Below, one piece after another: positions 9,323-18,379 of a stretch of DNA of 64,000 nt (positions within the stretch are counted from its first letter, which is position 1; every line of letters begins with the position of its first letter). The stretch covers positions 248,001 to 312,000 of the forward strand of contig NZ_JBEFNF010000001.1 in NCBI RefSeq assembly GCF_040196175.1, written 5' to 3'. Source of the DNA: Halospina sp040196175. GTDB taxonomy: Bacteria; Pseudomonadota; Gammaproteobacteria; Pseudomonadales; Oleiphilaceae. The notes beneath the pieces are model-generated. The model did not search any database. It saw only the letters and a program-made list of their open reading frames with translations, and was not told the DNA's origin. The position numbers and the translations under genes were made by a program.

Positions 9323-10681
9323 ATGACATTTCGAATGAACGCGCTGGCCAGTGGCATTCTGTCGCTGGCGGTAGTCGGCTCTCCTGCACTTGCTGCAGTC
9401 TCTGAAGAGGAGGCCGCGAAGCTCGGCAACGAACTGACCCCCATCGGAGCCAAAAAAGCGGGTAATGGTGACGAGATCCCTGCATGGGATGGCGGATTGA
9501 CGACGCCTCCGGACAACTATGACGGCAAACACTACGTGGATCCGTTCCCGGAGGACGAACCACTGTTCACCATTGATCAGAGCAATGTTGATGAGTACAA
9601 GGATCGTCTGTCACCTGGTCAGGTGAAAATGATCAAGGAGTACGACGACTATAAGATGCCGGTTTACCAAACCCGTCGTACCGCCGCACTGCCGGAAAAG
9701 ATTTATAACAAAGCAAAAGAGAACGCGACCAATACCACCCTTGTCTCTGGCGGTAATGGCCTGGAAAATTTCGACACTGCGGTGCCTTTCCCGATTCCAG
9801 AGAATGGCATCCAGGTCATCTGGAACCACATCACCCGTTATCGCGGTGGTGCGGTTAACCGGAACGTTCACCAGGCTGTTCCTCAGGAAAACGGGGACTA
9901 CACGCCAATCCATTTTGACGAGGAGTTGACCTGGCGGACGGCTTTGCAAGACTACGAGCCGAGCAAGGACTCGAACGTACTGTTCTATTTCCAACAGCAG
10001 ATCAAGTCGCCGTCACGGCTGGCAGGTAACGTGCTGTTGGTTCATGAAACCATCAACCAGGTGAAAGAACCAAGACGGGCCTGGGTCTACAATGCGGGCC
10101 AGCGCCGTGTACGCCGGGCCCCCCAGGTTGCCTACGACGGGCCGGGTACAGCCTCTGATGGTCAGCGCACCTCAGATAACCTGGATATGTTCAATGGCGC
10201 GCCTAATCGTTACAACTGGGAGCTGAAAGGGAAGAAAGAGATGTACATTCCCTATAATGGCTACCGGCTGGACGATCCATCCCTAACCTATGATGAGTTG
10301 CTTGAATCCGGCCATATCAACCAGGATCACGCCCGCTATGAGCTGCACAGGGTCTGGCATGTGACGGCCACGCTTAAAGATGACGAGCGCCATATCTACG
10401 CCAAGCGTGACTTCTATTTTGACGAAGACACCTGGGGCGCAGCCGTGGTGGATCATTACGACGGTCGAGGGGAGCTATGGCGGGTTGCCGAAGGACACGC
10501 CATGCAGTTCTATGATCAGGAAGTGCCTTGGTATGCGTTTGAGACCCTCTACGATACGCTCAATGGTCGTTATCTGGTGCTGGGTTTGACCAACGAGATG
10601 GACGATCCTTACAACTTCGGAATCGAGCGTCAGCTTCGGGACTACACGCCGAGTGCTCTGCGTCGATCAGGTCGTCGTTGA
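9323..10681 (+). CDS. DUF1329 family exported protein
   Basis: A 452-residue protein with a signal peptide (about residues 1-25, cleaved after SPALA) and the DUF1329 signature: the GNGDEIPAWDGGL opening and a long region rich in W/Y/D. DUF1329 proteins are predicted to adopt a LolA/LolB-like periplasmic fold; this is a family-level prediction, not shown here. It is the second gene of a two-gene operon with DUF1302 and ends just before a strong terminator. A role in handling a hydrophobic substrate at the outer membrane is plausible but only inference. Confidence 0.85.
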   Translation: MTFRMNALASGILSLAVVGSPALAAVSEEEAAKLGNELTPIGAKKAGNGDEIPAWDGGLTTPPDNYDGKHYVDPFPEDEPLFTIDQSNVDEYKDRLSPGQVKMIKEYDDYKMPVYQTRRTAALPEKIYNKAKENATNTTLVSGGNGLENFDTAVPFPIPENGIQVIWNHITRYRGGAVNRNVHQAVPQENGDYTPIHFDEELTWRTALQDYEPSKDSNVLFYFQQQIKSPSRLAGNVLLVHETINQVKEPRRAWVYNAGQRRVRRAPQVAYDGPGTASDGQRTSDNLDMFNGAPNRYNWELKGKKEMYIPYNGYRLDDPSLTYDELLESGHINQDHARYELHRVWHVTATLKDDERHIYAKRDFYFDEDTWGAAVVDHYDGRGELWRVAEGHAMQFYDQEVPWYAFETLYDTLNGRYLVLGLTNEMDDPYNFGIERQLRDYTPSALRRSGRR

Positions 10682-10703
10682 TCATTCATGAAAAACTGAT
10701 CTG

Positions 10704-10737
10704 AAAAAAGCCCCGCCCTTCACGGCGGGGCTTTTTT
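10704..10737. terminator. Bidirectional Rho-independent terminator
   Basis: GCCCCGCC pairs with GGCGGGGC around a six-base loop, flanked by six A on the left and six T on the right, so it can act on both strands. It ends the DUF1302/DUF1329 operon and, from the other side, the acyltransferase gene, whose TAA stop lies within the T tract. Confidence 0.92.
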
Positions 10738-11665
10738 ACGTCTCCGGGGTGGACTCTGAGGGAGAAGCCGTGCCTTCTGCCTTCATCCGGTCAATCAAAT
10801 CATCTTTGTTCTGCCACAGCCCGCTGATCCACTTCTGGAACTCGATCCGGAATGCCCGGTCATTCTGGTAATCCCGCCCCAGAAACTGTTCCGGAATCCG
10901 CTTCTCGTCGATTCGGATGAGCACGCGCCGTGTGCGCCCACTCAGGTAATCCCAGATGCCGCCGGGGCCGTCCGGATAGACAATGGTAATATCCAGCATG
11001 ATGCTCATCAGGTTACCCATAGCACCCAAGACAAACCCAGTGCCGCCCGAGCGGGGCTTGAGCAGATTGCGATAGGGAGAGTTCTGCTGTTGATGTTTGG
11101 CCGGCGTGAAGCGGGTGCCTTCCATGAAATTGAATACGGCAACGGGTGTGTGCTCGAACTTCTCACAGGCCCTGCGTGTGGTTTCAAGGTCCTTGCCCCG
11201 CAGGTGTGGCTTTTTCATGAGCTGCTGCTGGGTGTAACGCTTCATGAAGGGGAAGTCCAGGGCCCACCAAGCGATGCCGAGCAGCGGCACCCAGATGAGC
11301 TCTTTTTTGAGGAAGAACTTCATTAGTGGAATACGGGGGTTAAGCACCCTCTGGGTCACCAGGATATCCGCCCAGGACTGGTGGTTGCAGGTAACGAAAT
11401 ACCATTGGTTCCGGCTGAGGTTGGCATTGAGCTCCACGTCCCACTCAATGCGATTAAGCAGGCGCATGAAAAGCCCGTTATTCTCAATCCAGACAAAAGC
11501 AATGGCATTGAGCCCGCGAGTGCACAGCTTGCGGAATGAAGTGATTGGAATGATCAGCTTGAGGATGGCAAGCAGCAACAGAAGGGGATAAAGAATCAGG
11601 GTGCTGAGAAGGATCAGCAGTAAGCAGAGCGTGCCCTTGAGCGGCGCAGGGAGAAAATCCAGCAT
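10736..11665 (-). CDS. YihG-like 1-acyl-glycerol-phosphate acyltransferase family protein
   Basis: Membrane-bound PlsC-fold acyltransferase of 309 residues. The N-terminus has a long hydrophobic stretch (about 10-40), followed by the catalytic N94-HQSWAD (HX4D motif) and EGTR (182-185). Length and spacing fit the YihG/PlsC-like group that acylates lysophosphatidic acid or related lipids. It is a single gene with no operon partner; the Bax-like gene upstream on the same strand is about 100 bases away. The exact acceptor is not deducible. Confidence 0.88.
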   Translation of the reverse strand: MLDFLPAPLKGTLCLLLILLSTLILYPLLLLLAILKLIIPITSFRKLCTRGLNAIAFVWIENNGLFMRLLNRIEWDVELNANLSRNQWYFVTCNHQSWADILVTQRVLNPRIPLMKFFLKKELIWVPLLGIAWWALDFPFMKRYTQQQLMKKPHLRGKDLETTRRACEKFEHTPVAVFNFMEGTRFTPAKHQQQNSPYRNLLKPRSGGTGFVLGAMGNLMSIMLDITIVYPDGPGGIWDYLSGRTRRVLIRIDEKRIPEQFLGRDYQNDRAFRIEFQKWISGLWQNKDDLIDRMKAEGTASPSESTPET

Positions 11666-11766
11666 GTTGGCGACCGTCTGTCCAGTGAATGGATTAGGTG
11701 TTGGATACGGTCGCCATTATACATGGGCTTAAAGCCGTGCCAATTTTTCAGTGAACAGGCGTTACC

Positions 11767-12660
11767 TCAGTTTCTGAAGCGTTCCCGGTAGTCGATGATT
11801 AGGGCGTTGAGTTTTTCGATCGGGGCCTCCGAGGTCAGCAGTTGTTTGAGGCGCTGATCATAATCAGAGAGGTCGTTAACGCGAATCATGGAGCGGATTT
11901 CCTCCACGTACGCCTGCCCACGCTCTGAGTAAGCCTGCAACCCGCCGGCCAGGGTGATGCCATCCGGAAACTGATTCTTTGCGCGCAGTGACCGGCGCCG
12001 CTGTCTGAGATCGCGATAGGCGTTGTGACGGTTCAGGTTCGTCAGGTAGGCCCGGATTGATGCAAAAGGCGACTTGAACACTTCCACCTCATGGGTCATA
12101 CCTGAGGTACGGCTTTTGGGAACGAGGCCACACCCTTTCGTAAAGCACCATTGCCCGAAAAGGTTGTTGCCCCGGGTTGCAAAACGGCTGGTTCCCCAGG
12201 CCGACTCGTTGGCAGCCTGAGCCAGAACCAGGGAAGGAGGCACGATGTCCATCCGCTGTTCAAGACCGTTGATGAGCGCTTTTGGGGTCTCAGCATCAAC
12301 ACGCAGGCGACTGGCATGCTTCGCGAGCCACTGCTTATCCCTCTCGCTGAGTTCTGTCTTCTGGCGGAGCTGTCGGAGATGATGCCGGGCCGCTTCAATC
12401 CGAAGGTTCGCCAGGGCCAGCCGTGGGTAAAGATAGCCAAAGAAGGCTGCTTTTTTCTCGGCCACGACACTGTATTGTTTAAAGTCCGGCAAAGGGGCGC
12501 CCGCCCAACTGGGGAGGGAACTGCTTTCCAGCAGTGCCGGCTCGAATACCTGGGTGACGGGGCGTTCATAGGTAACCTGGCTGGCAATGAAACCGGCGGC
12601 GAGGCCACCAATCACCAGGGCAGACACCAGGAGCAGTGTCGGTAAGGGTCGCAGTTCCAT
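11767..12660 (-). CDS. Bax-like glucosaminidase-domain protein
   Basis: A 297-residue protein with an N-terminal signal anchor (about residues 7-28) and a C-terminal glucosaminidase/lysozyme-like domain. AQAANESAWGTSRFA holds the probable catalytic glutamate E152, and GNNLFGQWCF (164-173) is a family hallmark. This is the arrangement of E. coli Bax. It is expected to act on peptidoglycan in the periplasm. The unknown lipoprotein gene lies 47 bases upstream on the same strand. Confidence 0.88.
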   Translation of the reverse strand: MELRPLPTLLLVSALVIGGLAAGFIASQVTYERPVTQVFEPALLESSSLPSWAGAPLPDFKQYSVVAEKKAAFFGYLYPRLALANLRIEAARHHLRQLRQKTELSERDKQWLAKHASRLRVDAETPKALINGLEQRMDIVPPSLVLAQAANESAWGTSRFATRGNNLFGQWCFTKGCGLVPKSRTSGMTHEVEVFKSPFASIRAYLTNLNRHNAYRDLRQRRRSLRAKNQFPDGITLAGGLQAYSERGQAYVEEIRSMIRVNDLSDYDQRLKQLLTSEAPIEKLNALIIDYRERFRN

Positions 12661-12707
12661 TCATACCTCCGGATTTTTGTAGCGTACGCGGCCGCATTGA
12701 TGGGGGT

Positions 12708-14831
12708 TCAGTTGGCGCAACCCGCCGCGCTGTCATCCCTGAATCCTAACAGGAATCCTACTTTTTCGTTAGATTGCGTGATCATGACCAGGGTATCGCC
12801 ATCATTCGCTGCAAAGCCTTTGAACGCTCTTTTTGAGGAGCCGCAGGAATTGATTGTGAAGGTGGCTCGATCTGAGCCGGGTGACAGGGTGCACCCCTCA
12901 CCCGATTCTGAAGTGGCATCAGCAATACCTAAAGTATCGCTGTCCGTGCTGTAATCCGTTTTATGCCCCGAAAGCTCGAACGCTGCGCTTTCCTGGTTCG
13001 TTTCAATGCAGGCATTCTGATGCTGTATCAGTGAGTCAGACCCAGTGATGGTAACCCCCTGGAGACGGTAGGCGGTGTTGGAAGCCGGGAGTGTGTCCTG
13101 AGCATCCTGTCTGTAGGCAACCCGTAGAAGCGAGCCAGCCTCGGCGCCTTCTGAGGTGGGGCGGGAAGAGGTGGCAATCCAGCGTTCATCGGCTGACACG
13201 GCACCGTTGGGAATGCCTTCGTCGGCATTGCCCCGTTGGTTCTGACTTCCATAGTTGATGAACAGGTTACCCAGAAATTCGCGATTGCCGTCATCCGGCG
13301 TTTCAAGCTGGGGCACGGGAAGCAGCTCAAAGCCGGAATAGGGATAGGTGGTTGAGCCATTCAGGGCCCAGGCAGAGGTCTTTTTCTCGGTACCTTGCTC
13401 ATTACCCGTGAATTCCCAGGTGCCCAGGCTTGCGCGGGCGATATCAACCCCGCCGTTGGAAGCAGGCTTCACCTCAAATCCTGCAAATTGATAATCAGCG
13501 TTGAAATCAGCCGGTGTGAAATCGTCTTCTCCCTCCCACTCGGACAGGTTGAGCTCTATGGAACTGATTGCCTGCTCCTCCAGGATCTGGTCCCGGTCAT
13601 AACCGGTTTCTTCCGTTCCGGAAAGTGCCCATCCGCGGGCCGCGAAAAAGTGGCTGCTGAGCATGGCTTCAGGGGGTTGGTTGGGGGCTCGCTGAGCCCC
13701 GGCTCTATAGACCTGAGGGTTGGGTGCCCACCCAATAGTCCGGCTGCCCTGATCGCTGACGGTCTGGAGGACGGGGCGGAGGCTGGAAAGCGTGCGGGGG
13801 TCGCCATTGCCGTCATCCTCGGGCGCGAATAACTGATTCGCCTGGGTGCTGTAACTTCTGAAGGCGTCGTCCAGCGGTGAATCAAAGGAGCGTCGCTGGA
13901 ATGGCATGTCGGCGGTGCCCAGCGCAAGATCAAAGCCGAGTTCTGATAGCGACAGGTTTCCGATTGAGTAGCTGGGGTAGGTGTACGCGGTGCCGTTGGT
14001 CTGGCTCACGCCCCGGTCCAGAGTATGAGTGGCCCAGAACCCGCCATTGTCGCCGGTGTTCAGGCTGACGCTGTACTGAACGGCGTTATAGCCTGGCGCG
14101 ATATTATCGCCATCGTTGTTGCCGTCAGTTTTGTCGAGGGTCGCTGCCTCTTGGGTAAGCAGTGCTTCAGCTTTTTCCAGGAACGTCATGAAGTCCGCCC
14201 GCTCTCTGAGTGCGGATTCGCCCTCTGTTACATCGATCTCGAATGAGTGCACCTGATCGGCTACTGGTTGCCAGACAAGATCGTAGGTGCAGTCAACGTC
14301 ATTGCAGCGGTTAATCTCGCTGACAACGTTGGTGTTTTTGACCAGATCCGAGGCGACCTCATCAATCAGAACCTCTGAGAACGGGTTCACGAACACATGC
14401 CCGCACTCGGAAGCGACGGGCGCCCTGAAAGTGCTGCCGGCAACAGACGCTTCAATGGCTATGTCGATGCGTCGGGGAATGGCGTTGTCAAAAGTGACCA
14501 CGAAACCATCGTCGACTGTTTCAGTGCTGAGGCTTTGCGACCATTGACTTGCGATTTCAACCAGGCGGAGTTCCGCACGGGTGGTGCTGCTCAGTCCGCT
14601 GGCCTTTCCAGCATCCGGGCCGTTGCTCGGCGTCTGCACGCTTACCAGCAGCTGATTGTCATCGAGATTGCGCGTGCTCTGGCAGCGGTCCCCGGAGCCT
14701 TCATCACGGAAGTCGGGGGTGTCACCAATACCAAACGAGTTCTTATCACTGACGGATGGCCCCCCGCTGTCGCAGGCGGCCAGAGCGAGTGATAGTGAGG
14801 CGGCGATAAGGGTAAAGAGGCGGGCTTGCAT
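12708..14831 (-). CDS. Large lipoprotein of unknown function
   Basis: I do not recognise this 707-residue protein. It has a short signal peptide ending in the lipobox LAAC (residues 16-19), so it should be lipidated; the +2 residue is Asp, which in enterobacteria favours inner-membrane retention. The mature part is acidic, rich in Ser, Asp, Asn and Gly, and holds eight further cysteines, several near both ends, suggesting disulfides in the periplasm. There are no membrane segments or obvious catalytic motifs. It lies between Bax-like and YfaZ-like envelope genes on the same strand, so an envelope role is likely, but no function can be given. Confidence 0.85.
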   Translation of the reverse strand: MQARLFTLIAASLSLALAACDSGGPSVSDKNSFGIGDTPDFRDEGSGDRCQSTRNLDDNQLLVSVQTPSNGPDAGKASGLSSTTRAELRLVEIASQWSQSLSTETVDDGFVVTFDNAIPRRIDIAIEASVAGSTFRAPVASECGHVFVNPFSEVLIDEVASDLVKNTNVVSEINRCNDVDCTYDLVWQPVADQVHSFEIDVTEGESALRERADFMTFLEKAEALLTQEAATLDKTDGNNDGDNIAPGYNAVQYSVSLNTGDNGGFWATHTLDRGVSQTNGTAYTYPSYSIGNLSLSELGFDLALGTADMPFQRRSFDSPLDDAFRSYSTQANQLFAPEDDGNGDPRTLSSLRPVLQTVSDQGSRTIGWAPNPQVYRAGAQRAPNQPPEAMLSSHFFAARGWALSGTEETGYDRDQILEEQAISSIELNLSEWEGEDDFTPADFNADYQFAGFEVKPASNGGVDIARASLGTWEFTGNEQGTEKKTSAWALNGSTTYPYSGFELLPVPQLETPDDGNREFLGNLFINYGSQNQRGNADEGIPNGAVSADERWIATSSRPTSEGAEAGSLLRVAYRQDAQDTLPASNTAYRLQGVTITGSDSLIQHQNACIETNQESAAFELSGHKTDYSTDSDTLGIADATSESGEGCTLSPGSDRATFTINSCGSSKRAFKGFAANDGDTLVMITQSNEKVGFLLGFRDDSAAGCAN

Positions 14832-14923
14832 GGTGAGGCTCCGGAGCTGCTGACCCGTTGAATGGTTGGCCTACGAGTCTAGTTGAGCTCCGGAAGTTCT
14901 GCCGTGAACCAGTCCGGGTTCTG

Positions 14924-15505
14924 TCAGAAGAGGATGCGCATGCCGCCAATCAAGCCCTCTTCGAACCGGTAGTCGTCGTCACCGCGGGTGTCGAGGTCCG
15001 CGCCTACATAGCGGTAGCCGGCGAAGACCTCGGAGTTGCGGATCAGGCGGTAGCTTACCGTGGCATCGGTGTGCCGCATGCGGTCGGCGTCGCCGTAGGA
15101 CAGTATGGAGGGCGACATGTAGAGGCTGCCGCCAACAGAAAGGCCAGGCACTTCCGGAATGTTCATGCGGACGAAGGCACCGGGTGCGATGGCGCCACCG
15201 TCGATGTCACGGTCGCCGTCATCAAAATACATGTTGCGAACCCCCAGACCCACTGTCATGGGAATGTTCTGAATAGCCGTTCGGCCCCGGGCGTGCAGAT
15301 CAACGGTTGCCAGGTGGCGGCTGCCATCATGGTAGGTGTAGCCTACGCCGCCGCCGAGTTCTTCCCGGGCGTCGGTGAAGCTGTATTCGCCGCGCACTGA
15401 GTCATCGGTCAGACTCAGGTTCAGGCTGTCCGCGTGCACCGTTGCGGCCGGTGCGGTGAGCAGGGCCGCGGCGACACAGGTGCGGATCGCTCGGTTACGT
15501 TGCAT
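14924..15505 (-). CDS. YfaZ-like outer-membrane protein
   Basis: A 193-residue exported protein: signal peptide ending near TVHADS, then amphipathic strands rich in Gly, Asp and Tyr, ending in GGMRILF with a C-terminal phenylalanine as in beta-barrels. It resembles the YfaZ family of small outer-membrane proteins. The ATG at 15505 is preferred over an upstream ATG at 15550 because it has AGGAG ten bases upstream and puts the signal peptide at the N-terminus. Function unknown. Confidence 0.72.
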   Translation of the reverse strand: MQRNRAIRTCVAAALLTAPAATVHADSLNLSLTDDSVRGEYSFTDAREELGGGVGYTYHDGSRHLATVDLHARGRTAIQNIPMTVGLGVRNMYFDDGDRDIDGGAIAPGAFVRMNIPEVPGLSVGGSLYMSPSILSYGDADRMRHTDATVSYRLIRNSEVFAGYRYVGADLDTRGDDDYRFEEGLIGGMRILF

Positions 15506-15577
15506 AGGGGGTGTGCTCCTGTTGATGACCATGAGGATTCGCCAGTGCATGATAGAGGGACGGGCACCGTTCTACAA

Positions 15578-16288
15578 TTACGCGTTATCAAGCCTCTTAA
15601 CCACGCAACTGCCATCCGCCACAAACCAGTGGATATCCAACTGGTGTAGGCGCAGCGCGTAGTGGTGTTGCGGGTCATCCTGGTGGTAAGCCGGGCGGGG
15701 GTCCTGGCTGAGTACCTCGCGGATCAGTTCCCGCAATTCGGGGTGCTCTCCCTGAAACTGCTGCAGTTGTTGTTCCGCTTCGCAACTGAACCGGACGCCG
15801 AGGGCAGGGCGCGGAGGCTCGCTGGCCCAAGCGGCGGTTGCCGACTGGGGTGCGTCACACCATGGCAGGAAGGGCTTGATGTCCAGCACCGGCGTGTCAT
15901 TCACCAGGTCGATTTCGCTGATGGCCAGGCGCAGATCCTCGTTATGCTGGATCAGGCCCTGATTGCGCACCAGGGAAAGGCCGAGTCGATTGGGCCGGAA
16001 CGGAGAGCGGCTGGCGAAGACACCGACACGCGTGTTGCCGCCCAGTCTGGGAGGCCTGACCAGGGTGGACGGGCGGTGCGCCGCCGGGATCTGGTGAAAC
16101 AGGAAGGTGATCCAGATATGGGAAAAATTCTCCAGTCCCCGGAAGGCCTCTTCGTTGTTCCAGGGGGGATGCAGCACCACGTCGCCACGGGCATGCGGGC
16201 ACAGTGACGGCTGGCGGGGTACGCCGAACTTGTCTGGAAAACAGGAGTGGACTGTGCCGATGGGAGTGATCGTGGGGGGCTGGCTCAC
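15578..16288 (-). CDS. trmO: tRNA (N6-threonylcarbamoyladenosine37-N6)-methyltransferase TrmO
   Basis: TsaA/YaeB/TrmO family protein of 236 residues, which uses SAM to methylate t6A37 in certain tRNAs. Conserved blocks are PIGTVHSCFPDKFGVPRQ at the N-terminus, RVGVFASRSPFRPNRLGLS in the middle and the DTPVLDIKPFLPWCDA block. It is the last gene of the leftward pil-coaE-lrg run, its ATG overlapping the stop of the preceding gene by four bases. Confidence 0.93.
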   Translation of the reverse strand: MSQPPTITPIGTVHSCFPDKFGVPRQPSLCPHARGDVVLHPPWNNEEAFRGLENFSHIWITFLFHQIPAAHRPSTLVRPPRLGGNTRVGVFASRSPFRPNRLGLSLVRNQGLIQHNEDLRLAISEIDLVNDTPVLDIKPFLPWCDAPQSATAAWASEPPRPALGVRFSCEAEQQLQQFQGEHPELRELIREVLSQDPRPAYHQDDPQHHYALRLHQLDIHWFVADGSCVVKRLDNA

Positions 16289-17355
16289 TGAAGATCTCCG
16301 TTGCTTGAAAAGAACATCTCGATACGGAAGGTCAGGGTACCTTCAGGCTGGAAGTCGTTCTGTCGGCGATAGCGCAATGAGGGAATGATCTCACCATAGA
16401 GCCAGTCGTCGTGCAGCCGCTTGCGGTAGAGAACATCCGTGAAGTATTCAGAGCTTGCCCAATTGTCAAAGGTGTTTCCAAGCATCCCAAGACGCAGGCG
16501 TACAAAATGGCGGTTACGGTAGCGGCGCTGCAGGCGGAAAATCTGCGCCAATTCGAACCCGCGCTTGCGGTGGATCCAGCGTGCCTCAGAAGATGCCCGG
16601 AATTCCCAGTCCGGGCCCAGGGACCGGTGGAAGCCCAGCCACGAGCGTGCAATCCAGCCTTCATGAAGATACCAGAATAGCCGCTGATCCACGCGCAGTC
16701 GCCATTCACGGCTCAGCTGCCAGTCGGACCAGGTGCGGGCGCGCGCGAATACCTGAATGGGCAGGCGAAGACGTGCCCCAACATCGGTGCTGGCATTCCA
16801 GCGGTCGGTCAGTGGTGAGAGAAAGCGCAGGGCGCCCGCCGTGAAACTGTTTTCGTCTTCTTGTTCCGGTGCCAGTGTGCCCCGCTGTTGCCGGTCCGGC
16901 AGAGGTGCCAGGTCATCGGCGTCGCTTTCCACAATAACCCGGAATTTCTCCTCCGACGTAGGTACATCGAGCTTGAAGCGAGCGTCCGGCTCAAACCCCA
17001 TGCGGCCATCTTCGGTATAGCGGTTGAAAGCGCCGAGTCGAAGATAGCTGTCATTGTCCTGATTTACCCAGGTCTGGCCGGAAAGAGCCTGGTCGATGCC
17101 CTGGCCCAGCGCCTGAACGTGGCGTGAATGGATCCGCCGGCGGCGTACCACCCAGTGGCCTATAGGGTCGAGCCAGTTGTCTTGGGGCTTAAGGTACCTG
17201 GGACCATCCCAGTCGAAAAAGTCGGGAGGAAGCTCATCGATAGCCACCCTGGGAGGCGGTTCCGGTTCAGGCGCCAGTGTGGTTACGGCCGGGGCGGATT
17301 CGACACCAGCAAGCATGAAACTGGTCACGCCAATCAGCGTTCGGAGCCACCTCAC
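16285..17355 (-). CDS. Exported protein of unknown function
   Basis: A 356-residue protein with a signal peptide (about residues 1-23, ending near ESAPA), a proline-rich linker and then a region of alternating charged and aromatic residues (many W, R, Y and F) resembling outer-membrane beta-strands. I do not recognise the family. It overlaps lrgB upstream and trmO downstream by four bases each, so it is translated from the same message. The last residues are not the usual terminal aromatic, so a barrel is only a suggestion. Confidence 0.75.
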   Translation of the reverse strand: MRWLRTLIGVTSFMLAGVESAPAVTTLAPEPEPPPRVAIDELPPDFFDWDGPRYLKPQDNWLDPIGHWVVRRRRIHSRHVQALGQGIDQALSGQTWVNQDNDSYLRLGAFNRYTEDGRMGFEPDARFKLDVPTSEEKFRVIVESDADDLAPLPDRQQRGTLAPEQEDENSFTAGALRFLSPLTDRWNASTDVGARLRLPIQVFARARTWSDWQLSREWRLRVDQRLFWYLHEGWIARSWLGFHRSLGPDWEFRASSEARWIHRKRGFELAQIFRLQRRYRNRHFVRLRLGMLGNTFDNWASSEYFTDVLYRKRLHDDWLYGEIIPSLRYRRQNDFQPEGTLTFRIEMFFSSNGDLQ

Positions 17356-18038
17356 GGCATCAGCAGCCCCAGGCCGATGGCGGTGTAGAGGCCCATCAGA
17401 CCGATAGACAGGGCGGAAAAGGCGCCCGTTTCCGAGCCCATTTCAAAAGCGCGGGTGGTGCCCACGCCATGGCCGATCATGCCCATGGCGCAGCCCTTTG
17501 CCGCAGGGTGCGTGACGCCGGTGATGCGCAGTATCGGGCCACCGCAGGCAGCGACCAGGATCCCGGTGACCATGACGAAGCCGGTAGCCAGCGGGGGATA
17601 GCCGCCTATGGACTCGGTGACGGAGATCGCCATGGGGGTGGTGATGGACTTGGTGGCCATGGACATCAGGGTGGCGTGGTCCGTTCCGGTGAGCCAGAGC
17701 AGCCCGGTAGCACTGCCCGCCGCCACAACGCCGCTGACAGCCAGTGTGACCATCAACGGCAGCAGGTGGCGACGGATGAGGGCGAGGTTCTGGTAAAGCG
17801 GCAGGCCCAGGGCCACCGTGACGGTGCCGAGCATGAAGTGGATGATGCTGGCACCTTCCATGTAGGTGCTGTAGTCAAGGTCGAGTATCAGCAATGTGGT
17901 GCCAACGATGGCGATGCCGGATACCACGGGCTGGAGAAAGCTGGGCTTGCCGGTGATACGGTACAGTCCATGGCCGGCCAGGTAGGCCAGCAGGGTTAGG
18001 GTGATGGCGAAATGAGGGGAGGTCAGGATGGCGCTCAT
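17352..18038 (-). CDS. lrgB: LrgB/CidB family membrane protein
   Basis: About 228 residues with several hydrophobic segments and the LrgB-family features SITTPMAISVTESIGG and the C-terminal GHGVGTTRAFEMG. These proteins are thought to work with LrgA-type holin-like proteins in controlling murein hydrolase activity or in metabolite export. I place the start at 18038, where ATG overlaps the lrgA stop as ATGA; an in-frame ATG at 18050 would add four residues. Confidence 0.88.
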   Translation of the reverse strand: MSAILTSPHFAITLTLLAYLAGHGLYRITGKPSFLQPVVSGIAIVGTTLLILDLDYSTYMEGASIIHFMLGTVTVALGLPLYQNLALIRRHLLPLMVTLAVSGVVAAGSATGLLWLTGTDHATLMSMATKSITTPMAISVTESIGGYPPLATGFVMVTGILVAACGGPILRITGVTHPAAKGCAMGMIGHGVGTTRAFEMGSETGAFSALSIGLMGLYTAIGLGLLMP

Positions 18039-18379
18039 CGGCTCAGCCATTGCATCAGATGAGCGGTGGTGACAAATGCGATTAGGGTACCCAGTGTCAG
18101 TGCCAGGGCAATACCGAGGGCCTGCTCCATGAGCAGCGCGCCCAGCGTTACGATACCGGCGCCCGCCGGGATGTAGAACAGCGCCATATGGATGAGCAGG
18201 TGGCGTGCGGCGTCGCGCTCCGGGTCATACCCCCCGCCCGTTATCACCAGGTAGAGAAAGAACAGTATCATGCCGGAGATCGGGCCGGGCAGCGGCATCC
18301 CCGGAATCTGTTCCAGAGCCAGGCCAATGAGCTGGAACAGCAGGATGATTGCCAGACCGGCAACAATGCTGCTTTTCAT
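18035..18379 (-). CDS. lrgA: LrgA/CidA family holin-like protein
   Basis: A 114-residue, highly hydrophobic protein with about four membrane segments and the LrgA/CidA signature PLPGPISGMILFFL. It is paired with LrgB through a four-base overlap, the standard arrangement. Its own start overlaps the coaE stop (18376-18379). The position inside a pilus-biogenesis/coaE operon is unusual. Confidence 0.9.
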   Translation of the reverse strand: MKSSIVAGLAIILLFQLIGLALEQIPGMPLPGPISGMILFFLYLVITGGGYDPERDAARHLLIHMALFYIPAGAGIVTLGALLMEQALGIALALTLGTLIAFVTTAHLMQWLSR

